Origin: Mesorhizobium escarrei
Lineage (GTDB): Bacteria > Pseudomonadota > Alphaproteobacteria > Rhizobiales > Rhizobiaceae
Length of the DNA stretch: 64,000 bases
Assembly (NCBI RefSeq): GCF_935825525.1
Contig: NZ_CAKXZT010000138.1
Coordinates: forward strand, 1 to 64,000
Direction: 5' to 3'
The notes under the pieces: generated by a model
Database searches by the model: none
The model's input: only the letters and a program-made list of their open reading frames with translations
Told to the model about the DNA's origin: nothing
Shown: piece after piece, positions 1 to 7,826 of the stretch
Numbering within the stretch: position 1 is the stretch's first letter
Layout of the letters: each line of letters opens with the position of its first letter
Made by a program: the position numbers and the translations under genes

Positions 1-259
1 GCGAGCGGGTTCGTTCTTTGGCGCGCCAAAGCCGGTCCGGACTCATACGGCTAGGTTGGATGGAAAGCGGCCGTCCGTTTTGCCCATCGGAACCGGCAGG
101 CAGCGCCACAAGCGGAACATGGAACTGCTCCACAACAACGTCCGATTTGCTTGGTGAGCAGACCTCTGGTCCGCTAGAGTCCCAAGTCTCGACCGGGCTG
201 CAGACTGAAAACCCGGAAAACGCTTATCTCATAGTAAGCTGATTGCAGCTGGAGCGCCT
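1..259. other. Upstream region without a supported gene
   Basis: No convincing gene was found here. A 74-codon frame from 18 to 242 lacks a ribosome binding site and has low-complexity, Ser/Thr/Pro-rich composition with no recognisable motif, so I do not call it. The stretch probably contains the promoter of the sigma factor gene that starts at 260. A 16-bp palindrome lies near the window edge. The gene left of it is outside the window. Confidence 0.5.
16..31. repeat. 16-bp perfect palindrome
   Basis: The sequence ctttggcgcgccaaag reads the same on both strands. It could be a hairpin arm or a dimeric regulator site. Nothing else in the window matches it, so function is unknown. Confidence 0.4.
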
Positions 260-982
260 ATGATGAAGCCGACCGGATCCACCGAGGCAGTGAGGATCGA
301 GGACCTCGACGACGCGGGGCTGGTTGAACACGCGCGACTGCGTGACCCCGCCGCATTCTGGTTAATCATCAAGCGTCACAATCAGCGGCTTCACCGGGTC
401 GCCCGCGCCGTCCTGAATGACGACACCGAGGCCGAGGACGTACTTCAGGAGACCTATATCCACGCCTTCACCCATCTGGCCGAATTCCGCGCGGAGGCGC
501 GGCTGTCGACCTGGCTCACCCGGATCGCGCTGAACGAGGCGCTGGGACGCCGCCGGAAAAGGCGGCCTACCGTGGACGTGAAAGCCATCGAAGGCATGGC
601 CGCTCCGTTCAGCGCCCACAAGCCTGATCCCGAAGAGGCGGCCGCTCTCGCTGAAATCCGCAGCCTCCTGGAGCGAGCCGTCGGTGGCTTGCCAGAGCCC
701 TTTCGCATCGTCTTTGTCATGCGGGACGTCGAGGAAATGAGCCTTGAGGAAACGGCTTTTCTTTTGGCCTTGCGACCTCAGACAGTGAGTACCCGTCTTT
801 ATCGCGCACGCCGGCTGCTCCGCGAGGCGCTGGGGGACAAGCTCGCCACCGTGTTCACGGATACGTTTCTCTTCGCCGGCGCCCGTTGTGACCGCCTCGC
901 GCAATCAGTCTTAGATCGGCTCGAAATCCGCCTGGTTCGAAAGGATACTCATCCGTTGAACACGGCGACTGAGCGCACGTAG
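260..982 (+). CDS. ECF-family RNA polymerase sigma factor
   Basis: A 240-residue group IV (extracytoplasmic function) sigma factor that would direct RNA polymerase to a small set of promoters. Sigma region 2 spans about residues 30-78, with the typical core DTEAEDVLQETYIHAF. A linker follows, then region 4 at about 142-190 with the helix-turn-helix EMSLEETAFLLALRPQTVSTRLYRARRLL. The C-terminal extension of about 45 residues beyond region 4 is longer than usual. No anti-sigma gene is adjacent. The next gene in the same direction encodes a Tat-exported ferritin-like protein, a plausible target. The start chosen gives tandem Met codons preceded by a weak GGAGC. Confidence 0.88.
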   Translation: MMKPTGSTEAVRIEDLDDAGLVEHARLRDPAAFWLIIKRHNQRLHRVARAVLNDDTEAEDVLQETYIHAFTHLAEFRAEARLSTWLTRIALNEALGRRRKRRPTVDVKAIEGMAAPFSAHKPDPEEAAALAEIRSLLERAVGGLPEPFRIVFVMRDVEEMSLEETAFLLALRPQTVSTRLYRARRLLREALGDKLATVFTDTFLFAGARCDRLAQSVLDRLEIRLVRKDTHPLNTATERT

Positions 983-1140
983 GCGCCGTCCACGCCGAGA
1001 TTACGCCGGCTCCTTTCGCGGGGCTGTTGTAGCAAGACGCGGGAATATTTTGGCGGCCCGGACCATCTAATCATCAGGCAAATGCACTCGGCGCCGCGGT
1101 GCTGACAGCGGCGTTGAATCAACAAACATAGGAGACCGCC

Positions 1141-2004
1141 ATGCAGGGCGTACTTCACCTATCCCGGCGTCAGTCGCTTCAGGGACTTGTCGTACTCGGC
1201 GCCGGAGCGGCACTCGGCGGAATCGCATGGCCTTCTCCGGTATTGGCACAGGACATATCGGACGAGGACATTTTCCGCTTTGCGCTCAACCTCGAATATA
1301 TGGAGGCTGAATACTACCTCCGCGGCACGACCGGAAAAGGCATCGACGCAGCCGATGCCGGTTCGAAACCCGGCGACGTCGTTGGTGGAAAGCAAGTATC
1401 GTTCGAGACGCCGGCCATCGGCGAATTCATGCAGGAAATCGCGGAAAACGAACTCGCGCACGTTCGCTTCTATTGCAAGACGCTTGGCGCCAACGCCGTT
1501 GACCGGCCCGCAATCGATTTCGATGCGGGGTTCAAGGCGGTCGCGGAAGCGGCTGGTCTCGGTACGGACTTCGATCCCTTCGGCAACGAAACGAACTTCG
1601 TTCTCGGCGGTATGCTGTTCGAGGATGTCGGCGTCACCGCCTATGCCGGTGCTGCGACAGTTCTGAAAAACAAGGACTTCCTCGCCGCCGCCGCAGGCAT
1701 CCTGGCGGTCGAGGCGTATCACATGGGAATGGCCCGATCTACGCTGTACCGGAAGGGAGAGGAAGCCTGGAAGGCCGCCAACGCCGTCTCCGATGCCCGA
1801 GACAAAATCGACGGATCGGACGATAAGGACCAGGGCATCCAGGTGGACGGAAAAGCCAACATCGTTCCGTCGACGCCCGATGCGATCGCGTTCACCAGAA
1901 CGCCGCAAGAGGTGCTCCGGATCGTCTACCTCACCGACAAGGACGGAGTGAGCAAGGGCGGCTTCTATCCGGAAGGGATGAACGGCACGCTGAAAAGCAC
2001 CTGA
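1141..2004 (+). CDS. Tat-exported ferritin-like domain protein
   Basis: A 287-residue periplasmic protein. Residues 8-15 form a twin-arginine motif (SRRQSLQG), followed by a hydrophobic stretch and a likely cleavage site after VLA at residue 36. The mature part looks like a ferritin-type four-helix bundle: LEYMEAEYY, an ENELAHV helix giving an ExxH pair, and VEAYHMG near residue 195 are candidate di-metal ligands. Related bacterial proteins are annotated as ferritin-like or desiccation/stress associated, without proven activity. The ATG at 1141 is preceded by AGGAGACC, a good ribosome binding site. It follows an ECF sigma gene and precedes the stump of a second Tat-signal gene, so it was probably one of a pair. 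Confidence 0.85.
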   Translation: MQGVLHLSRRQSLQGLVVLGAGAALGGIAWPSPVLAQDISDEDIFRFALNLEYMEAEYYLRGTTGKGIDAADAGSKPGDVVGGKQVSFETPAIGEFMQEIAENELAHVRFYCKTLGANAVDRPAIDFDAGFKAVAEAAGLGTDFDPFGNETNFVLGGMLFEDVGVTAYAGAATVLKNKDFLAAAAGILAVEAYHMGMARSTLYRKGEEAWKAANAVSDARDKIDGSDDKDQGIQVDGKANIVPSTPDAIAFTRTPQEVLRIVYLTDKDGVSKGGFYPEGMNGTLKST

Positions 2005-2074
2005 GCCAGTTGCGACGAGTGACGATGCGCCGCAAACCGAACGGCCTGATATCGGCTGCTCTCGGAGAAAGACC

Positions 2075-2169
2075 ATGAATAGAGATGATGATGTGAACCA
2101 CGGATCGGCAGCTTCAAGCCGAGTGCTGTCTCGCCGCAATTTCCTGAAAGTCTCTGTGACCGGCGCGGC
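2075..2169 (+). pseudogene. Truncated Tat-signal protein (N-terminal stump)
   Basis: The first 32 codons encode a normal Tat signal start: a polar n-region, then SRRNFLKVSVTGAA. Right after this, at 2170, the sequence switches to a copy of the 3' end of the ABC transporter gene at 7724-9607, read on its non-coding strand. The open frame continues to 2452 only by chance, with Ser/Arg-rich sequence and no domain. An AGAAAG element lies just upstream of the ATG. The original gene was probably a second ferritin-like exported protein, because such genes often come in pairs behind a sigma factor; that identity is inference. Confidence 0.7.
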
Positions 2170-2274
2170 GCCCTACTCCGCCGGCCGCGTCTCCTCCAGC
2201 ACGCTCTCCTCGTTGAACAGGAAGCCCCGGACTGCCGCTTCCACAGCCGCGCGTAGAGCCCGTCGAGCGCGACC
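2170..2274. repeat. Direct repeat copy A: displaced ABC transporter tail
   Basis: These 105 bases match 7721-7826 base for base except for one deleted G (near 2226). On the minus strand they encode a piece of the transporter C-terminus (VALDGLYARLWKRQSG, then frameshifted). Copy B lies inside an intact gene, so copy A is the displaced one. The two copies flank the cyclase/STAND/WD40 gene in direct orientation. Confidence 0.93.
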
Positions 2275-2538
2275 GAGCGAAACTTCCGCTTTGGGTCATT
2301 CCTTCCGGTTTGAGAACGGGAAGGTTGCGCCCATCTCGGCCATTGCGCCGGCCCCTCCCATGTTCCAAAAGCGGACATCGCTAGTGTCGACATCACGGCC
2401 AAGGTTACGCCACTGCAGTCGGCTGCGAACGGCTCAGCATCGACCGCTATGAGATCCAATACGCGCCTTTGAGACAACGGCGATGGGCTACGGCGTGGCC
2501 GTCGAGGTAACGTTACCAGCCATGGGCGTTGGGCGACA
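2275..2538. other. Non-coding region between scar and cyclase gene
   Basis: No gene is supported. It lies downstream of the 3' end of the cyclase gene, which reads leftwards, and after the displaced transporter tail. A loose inverted pair (tccgctttggg at 2286, ccaaaagcgga at 2363) is present but too far apart for a terminator. Confidence 0.5.
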
Positions 2539-5500
2539 TCAGCTTGGACAATCGCTAACGTCGCCTTCTACGGGAAGGAAGAAGCGACGCCGTTCGCACG
2601 CGGTCAGTTCGCGTGGAACAGTTTGCTTCGCGAAATCGATGAGTTCCTGGGGTGTCTGAAAAGCCCGTATGACGCGAACGCCTTCATTATGGGATACAAT
2701 GACTATCCTCGTTCCATCCGAATTAAAGGCCGCGCGCGTCAGGGCTGGTCGCTTGTTCTCCTCGTCCGGACTGACAAGTACTGCCATCTGGCGCCCCGAT
2801 TGAGCTGCCCAAAGACGGACCGTGCGATCCTGGAATGAAGCCGTCACGACATAAACGCCATTGCCACTGAATTGCGCACTATTCACTCCGCCACTGTGTC
2901 CCCTTAGAACTGTTCTTTCCGTTCCTTCTGGGACGCCCCAGGTTCGTACGGTGCCGTCGCGTGAGGCAGTCAGCACGGACCGGCCGTCCTGGCTGAAGGA
3001 CACTGTTGTCAGCTCGTTGCTGTGCCCTTTCAGGATCGCGACGGTGCGTCCGTCTTTGACCGACCAGATCCGCGCCGTGTGGTCGAGCGAAGCCGTGGCA
3101 ACCAGTTGGCCATCCGGACTGAATGCCGCGCCGGTTATTGAGCGCTCGTGCCCGACCAGTTTCTTCAGTTCGGTCCCGTCGGGTTTCACCAGGTGTCCCG
3201 CGCTGCCGGTCGCAGCGAAGACGAGATCGCCATCCCGGTTGAAAACAACCTGCGGTAACGTCTCGCTTGAAGGGATGGTGGCGACTTTGGCGCCGCTCGC
3301 CGCGTCCCACACCAGGGCGGTACCGCGACCCGAACCCGCCGCCAGAAGGCTTCCCGCCGGGCTGAACTGAATATGACGCAGTCCAATGGGCGATTTGATG
3401 GTCGCGAGCTGACGTTTACTCGCAACATCCCAGACCAGAACTCGGCCGGCGAGCGATACGGTTGCGACCCGAGTTCCATCCGGGCTGAACGTCGCACTGT
3501 GGACGATCTCGCCTGTGTCGAACTTGGCAATCTCGCGTTCGGTCGTGACATCCCAAAGGTGTACTTCGGCGTCCCCGCCTCCAGTCAGAAGATGCACGCT
3601 ATCGGGACTGAAGACCGCAAAGGTCGGTGGATATTCATGCAGCAGATTCGTCGTCAGAATCCCGTTGACGTCCCATAGGCGAGCGGTGCCATCGTGTGAA
3701 GCGGTGAGAAGAGTGTTGCTGTCGACCGGACTGAACTCCACGTGTTCGATCAAGGCATCATGGCCGGCAATGGTTGTGAACAGCGATGCTCGACCGACGT
3801 CCCAGATGCGTATCGGACCGTCGATGGCTGCGGTCACCAGGAGGCGATCGTCGGGGCTGAACGCGCTGTTCATTTCCTTGTCAGGGTCATAACCGATGTC
3901 AGCCAGTTTCAAGTTCGGGGTCTCCTGGCCAAGCACGTCAAGCAAGGTTCCCGACTTGCCGTCCCAAATCCGTGCGCTGCCATCGAGCGAGACCGTTGCG
4001 ATCTGGCGGCCACCGTGACTGAAGATGACACCCTGCAGTTGGGTGTCGCTCTTGTGACCGGCCAGTCTGGCGATCTCAGTCCCGTTCCCAACGTCCCAAA
4101 GGGCGGGCAAACTACTGTATGAAATTGTGCCCAACGAGCCTACCAACAGCCGGCTTCCGTCGGGGCTGAATGTCAGCATGGATGCCCAAGTGCCTACATA
4201 CCATTCATGGATCAGAGTGCCATCCGTGGCATTCCAGACGAAGACCTTCCGCGCTTGGGAAGTCGCAAAACTGCGACCATCCGGATTAAAGTCGGCCAAT
4301 GCATCTCCAATGTCTGATGCACCTCCGGTGCTGCCTACGCTCAGGAGTTTCGTTCCCGTCCGAGCGTCCCAGAGTGACGCCTGAACGTCTAATCCCTCTG
4401 TCAGCACCCGCTCGCCGTTGGGATCGAACACAGCCGTAGGATAGGCGCCGGACGGCTCGAGCACAGCACGTTGCTCACCGGACGCAGCATCCCAGATGCG
4501 CGCGGTGCCGTCCCTTGCGGCCGTAATGACCCGGCGTCCGTCCGGACTGAATCCGACTCTCTCCACGGGTCCCCGATGGCCCTTCAAGACTGCAATCTCG
4601 GTACCTTTCGAGACGTCCCAAATGCGTGCCGTCTTGTCGTGGGACGCAGTGACAATGCGATCGCCCGTCCGATTGAAGACGGCCTGCGTCACTTCGGCGT
4701 CGTGTTTGAACACCATCGTCTGGCAGTGTGCCAGCAGAGCGTTGAAAAGTGCGGCCTCCGCTTCAAAGAGATGTGGTCGCGCAGGCTTCGCTCCGCTCTT
4801 CGGCAAGGCCTCCAGCGCCAACAGGATCGCGGTTTCCGTAACGCCGCTCGCTGCGGTTTGCTTTGAGAGAAGCGAGAGCGAAAGAGACTGGTTGCGGAGC
4901 GCCTGGTCTCGTGCTGCGAGGGCGTCCTTTTCGGCCGACCTCGCCTTGTCCGCGCTCTGTTCCGCCAACTCCGCTTGCCGCGTTGCTTCCTGTTGTCCTT
5001 TAAACCCGAAGAACGCGCCCGCGCAGGCTATGAGAGCCAATACGGTTGCCACGATCGCAGCGTAGCGTGTGCGTCGCGCGAGCCGGCCCGCTGCCGTGGC
5101 TGCGAGAGTACGGCGTTCGGCCTCGCGCTCCAGACGTTCAGCCTCTCGCTCGAGGCGTTCGCGTCTTGCAGCTTCAGCGGCCTCAATCAGTGCCCGCTCG
5201 CCTTGCCGGTCCTTCTCCTCCCGCTCGTTCTGGGCACGCGAAGAAGCCTCGATGTAGGCGATGACCTGATCGTCGACTTCTTCCCGTCTCGACTGCAGCA
5301 GTTCCTCGCCTTCGGCCAGACGCTTGCCGGATGGCAGGAGGAGTTCCTGGTTCCTGTTATCCAAATGCCAGCGATGGGCGTCAGCCGCGAGCCGAGCCCG
5401 CGTCTCGAGGAAGCTTCTGTTTGCATTGACAATGTCGCCGGCGCGCGGCCAGCGGCTCAACAAAGCTTCATGGGCCACGCGAACGAAGACGTGGCCTGCG

Positions 5501-7143
5501 GCATCCTCATCGCTGACGAGGAGGCGAGCGGCGACCAACGCCTCAACGAGAGCCAATCGCTGAGGCGTGCCCGTGACTTCCGCACGCAAGGCAGGACGTC
5601 CCGCAACGGCTTCATCACCCGGGCGCACCGTGGTAAGGGCACGCAACACGACTGGCAGCTCATCCTGGATGTCCGGCGGGAGCGCGTCGACGACTTCGTT
5701 GGCACGGCGCGCGATCGCCCCTTCGAGACCGCCAAGGGCCTGATACGCAGCAAAGGCCAAAATGCGCTGCTCCCGCCCCGCCTCGTACAGAGCGTCGAGC
5801 ACAAATTCGAGAAGCGGCAAGGATCCGGGATCGGCAGCTGCGGCATGTTGCAGCACATCGTCGAGCCGCCCCCGATCGGGACTCTCCTCGAAACGCAGCC
5901 CGGCGGCGCTGGCCGGCTCGCGGATAATCTGGGCGATCTCAGGGCCGGACGGCGGCAAGAGCTCGTAGCTGCCGAGCCCATCCTTCAGCCCCGAGAAACC
6001 GGGGACTTCGCCGCAACGGTGAAAGAAATCCGATCTGATCGTCGCAATCACCCAAGCCAGTCCACTGCCGGCGAGCGCCGCGAGGAGCCGCACCAGCACT
6101 TCGCGCGACGCCGGGTCCTTCTCCGTCGTGAACAACTCCTCCATCTGATCGAGGGCAACTATCAGACGCAGTTGCGTAGGGACCGAACCTGCTGCGGCCG
6201 CAGCTTTGGCGTGGGCGTGGCGTATCAGCGCCAAAGCTCGATCAGACGAACTCCGACAGAGTCGAGCCAACGCTGCCGGTTCGCAGCCAAGCTCGGGGAG
6301 TGCGTCTTCCCGAAGCAGCCCCGCAGCCAATGATGTGACCGGATCAGACCCATCCGACGGGCGGACCAGACAGCGGCGCCAAAAATTGATGCCAGCCACT
6401 GCGCCGGGTCGAGTGATGGAAGGCAGCAGCCCTGCTCGAAGGAGAGAAGATTTGCCGGAGCCGCTCATCCCATAAATGAGCAGGAATGCCTTGCCCTTGG
6501 CAGCCTGCTGCTCGAGCCGTTCCAAGCAGGCAGCAGTGGCTCGAGCGCGGCCGAAGAAGAGATCAGCGTTTTCGAACTCGAAGGGGTTGAGACCTCGAAA
6601 AGGCGACGTGACCTGCTCCTCCGAGGCGAGTGGCACGCGGTAGGCGTGTACAGGCCGAGCGATGTTCTTCACCCTGTGCTCGCCAAGATCGACGAATTCG
6701 AGCGAGAGCCGATCGCGTGCCTGTGCGTAGACCGCTTCCGAAATGCACAATCCACCCGGGTGTGACAGCGCTTCCAGACGGGCAGCGACGTTCACACCGT
6801 CGCCCATGAGATTGTCGCCCTCTACGACGACATCGCCGAGATTTATGCCGATCCGAAAGCGCAGCCGGCTCACCTCGGAAAGCTCAGCATTTTGTTTGTC
6901 GACCTCGAATTGGATTTCGGTCGCGCACCGAACTGCTTCGACAGGGCTCGCGAACTCGGCGATGACGCTGTCCCCAGCGCTCCCGAATATCCGCCCCTCA
7001 TGTTGCTCGATTACCCGGTCAATGATCTGACGATGCGCCCGCAGCGTCGCAAGCGTCCCTTCCTCGTCTCTGCCTGTCAGACGGCTATAGCCAACTGCGT
7101 CGGCAGCGAGGATGGTAGCCATTCTGCGATGAACGCGATCCAA
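2539..7143 (-). CDS. Class III adenylate/guanylate cyclase fused to STAND ATPase and WD40 repeats
   Basis: A 1534-residue signalling protein. Residues 8-175 are a class III nucleotide cyclase domain: the two metal-binding aspartates are D15 (AADAVGYS) and D58 (GSAGDSV), and NVAARLEAL carries the conserved transition-state Asn/Arg. From about 181 (FRGLNPFEFENADLFFGR) a nSTAND-type NTPase begins, with Walker A GMSGSGKSS near 225-233 and an LIVALDQMEELF Walker B. A charged coiled coil and one transmembrane segment (about 689-711) follow. Residues about 805-1490 hold around a dozen WD40 units with repeated FSPDG...TAS.D.TARIWD motifs, probably a propeller for ligand or partner binding. Such fusions are known in rhizobia; the ligand is unknown. 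It lies alone between direct repeats A and B. Confidence 0.92.
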   Translation of the reverse strand: MDRVHRRMATILAADAVGYSRLTGRDEEGTLATLRAHRQIIDRVIEQHEGRIFGSAGDSVIAEFASPVEAVRCATEIQFEVDKQNAELSEVSRLRFRIGINLGDVVVEGDNLMGDGVNVAARLEALSHPGGLCISEAVYAQARDRLSLEFVDLGEHRVKNIARPVHAYRVPLASEEQVTSPFRGLNPFEFENADLFFGRARATAACLERLEQQAAKGKAFLLIYGMSGSGKSSLLRAGLLPSITRPGAVAGINFWRRCLVRPSDGSDPVTSLAAGLLREDALPELGCEPAALARLCRSSSDRALALIRHAHAKAAAAAGSVPTQLRLIVALDQMEELFTTEKDPASREVLVRLLAALAGSGLAWVIATIRSDFFHRCGEVPGFSGLKDGLGSYELLPPSGPEIAQIIREPASAAGLRFEESPDRGRLDDVLQHAAAADPGSLPLLEFVLDALYEAGREQRILAFAAYQALGGLEGAIARRANEVVDALPPDIQDELPVVLRALTTVRPGDEAVAGRPALRAEVTGTPQRLALVEALVAARLLVSDEDAAGHVFVRVAHEALLSRWPRAGDIVNANRSFLETRARLAADAHRWHLDNRNQELLLPSGKRLAEGEELLQSRREEVDDQVIAYIEASSRAQNEREEKDRQGERALIEAAEAARRERLEREAERLEREAERRTLAATAAGRLARRTRYAAIVATVLALIACAGAFFGFKGQQEATRQAELAEQSADKARSAEKDALAARDQALRNQSLSLSLLSKQTAASGVTETAILLALEALPKSGAKPARPHLFEAEAALFNALLAHCQTMVFKHDAEVTQAVFNRTGDRIVTASHDKTARIWDVSKGTEIAVLKGHRGPVERVGFSPDGRRVITAARDGTARIWDAASGEQRAVLEPSGAYPTAVFDPNGERVLTEGLDVQASLWDARTGTKLLSVGSTGGASDIGDALADFNPDGRSFATSQARKVFVWNATDGTLIHEWYVGTWASMLTFSPDGSRLLVGSLGTISYSSLPALWDVGNGTEIARLAGHKSDTQLQGVIFSHGGRQIATVSLDGSARIWDGKSGTLLDVLGQETPNLKLADIGYDPDKEMNSAFSPDDRLLVTAAIDGPIRIWDVGRASLFTTIAGHDALIEHVEFSPVDSNTLLTASHDGTARLWDVNGILTTNLLHEYPPTFAVFSPDSVHLLTGGGDAEVHLWDVTTEREIAKFDTGEIVHSATFSPDGTRVATVSLAGRVLVWDVASKRQLATIKSPIGLRHIQFSPAGSLLAAGSGRGTALVWDAASGAKVATIPSSETLPQVVFNRDGDLVFAATGSAGHLVKPDGTELKKLVGHERSITGAAFSPDGQLVATASLDHTARIWSVKDGRTVAILKGHSNELTTVSFSQDGRSVLTASRDGTVRTWGVPEGTERTVLRGHSGGVNSAQFSGNGVYVVTASFQDRTVRLWAAQSGRQMAVLVSPDEENKRPALTRAAFNSDGTRIVIVSHNEGVRVIRAFQTPQELIDFAKQTVPRELTACERRRFFLPVEGDVSDCPS

Positions 7144-7378
7144 GCCGGAACCCTCCCGCGATCTCGCAACATCCTAGTGGAAATGGTGCCTTTTGGGGAG
7201 GGGCGCCGAACTAACCGCAAGGGGTCCGCTTCCGCCGTGCAACCAGACATCCCGCCTGTGTGGCGGCAATGACTGCGTTGGGTCAACTTATTCCGCAGCG
7301 CGAGCGAATCTGGACGACTGGAAAAGGTCGAAATCGGTATTTTCGTCTTCGGTGCCATCAGATTTTCAACACTCTTGT
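7144..7378. other. Intergenic region upstream of the cyclase gene
   Basis: No gene is supported. It should contain the promoter of the leftward cyclase gene. The neighbouring gene also reads leftwards and ends at 7379, so readthrough is possible. Confidence 0.5.
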
Positions 7379-7693
7379 CTATTTCGCGCCGAGCCTGGCC
7401 AGCACGGCTTTTGGAATATTGTATTCCCGGATCACCGCGTCGTGCTTGCGCAAGCCGCACAATTCGCGCTGGATGAAGTAGGCGTGCACCGCCTCGGCCG
7501 CGTCCTTGAGCAGCCGGGCACGATGTTCGCCATCGTCGCCATGTTCACGCAATCTCGCCAGCGTTTCATCCACGCGCCGGCCGGCGCGGCCGAGCGCCGC
7601 CGCCTTTTCGCCGAGGATTTCATGGCCGAGCAGGTCGAGCGCGCTCTCCTGCGCCCCCGGCCGTCCGAAATTCGATGGCATTCGCACCGACAT
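7379..7693 (-). CDS. Small conserved protein, DUF6665-like
   Basis: A 104-residue soluble, probably all-helical protein without signal peptide or membrane segment. I recognise the overall pattern (an N-terminal LDLLGHEILGEKAAALGRAGRRV helix, then repeated Leu/Ala/Arg-rich helices and HAYFIQRELCGLRKHD) as a small family found in rhizobia that I believe is DUF6665; the family number is from memory. Function is unknown. It starts 30 bases downstream of the ABC exporter gene and may be the last gene of that operon. The start is an ATG preceded by CGGAGTGA, a good ribosome binding site. Confidence 0.65.
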   Translation of the reverse strand: MSVRMPSNFGRPGAQESALDLLGHEILGEKAAALGRAGRRVDETLARLREHGDDGEHRARLLKDAAEAVHAYFIQRELCGLRKHDAVIREYNIPKAVLARLGAK

Positions 7694-7720
7694 GATTCAC
7701 TCCGGTTTTGCTGAAATCTG

Positions 7721-7826
7721 GCCCTACTCCGCCGGCCGCGTCTCCTCCAGCACGCTCTCCTCGTTGAACAGGAAGCCGCCGGACTGCCGCTTCCACAGCC
7801 GCGCGTAGAGCCCGTCGAGCGCGACC
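7721..7826. repeat. Direct repeat copy B: native ABC transporter 3' end
   Basis: These 106 bases are the 3' end of the ABC transporter gene plus three bases past its stop codon. A one-base-shorter copy lies at 2170-2274. Since this copy is in frame within a full-length gene, it is the source. Confidence 0.93.

Noticed and set aside
18..242. 74-codon frame at the window start
   Set aside because: No ribosome binding site, no motif, low-complexity composition.
1159..2139. 326-codon minus-strand frame over the ferritin-like gene
   Set aside because: It covers the same bases as a well-supported Tat-exported protein and reads low-complexity Arg/Val/Gly sequence. Codon-bias shadow.
2170..2452. 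Continuation of the Tat-signal frame as a real protein
   Set aside because: After codon 32 the frame reads the wrong strand of a displaced transporter gene end, then unrelated non-coding sequence. The Ser/Arg-rich translation is accidental.
4975..6333. 452-codon plus-strand frame over the cyclase/STAND gene
   Set aside because: It is antisense to the STAND NTPase domain with clear Walker motifs and has no recognisable features of its own.
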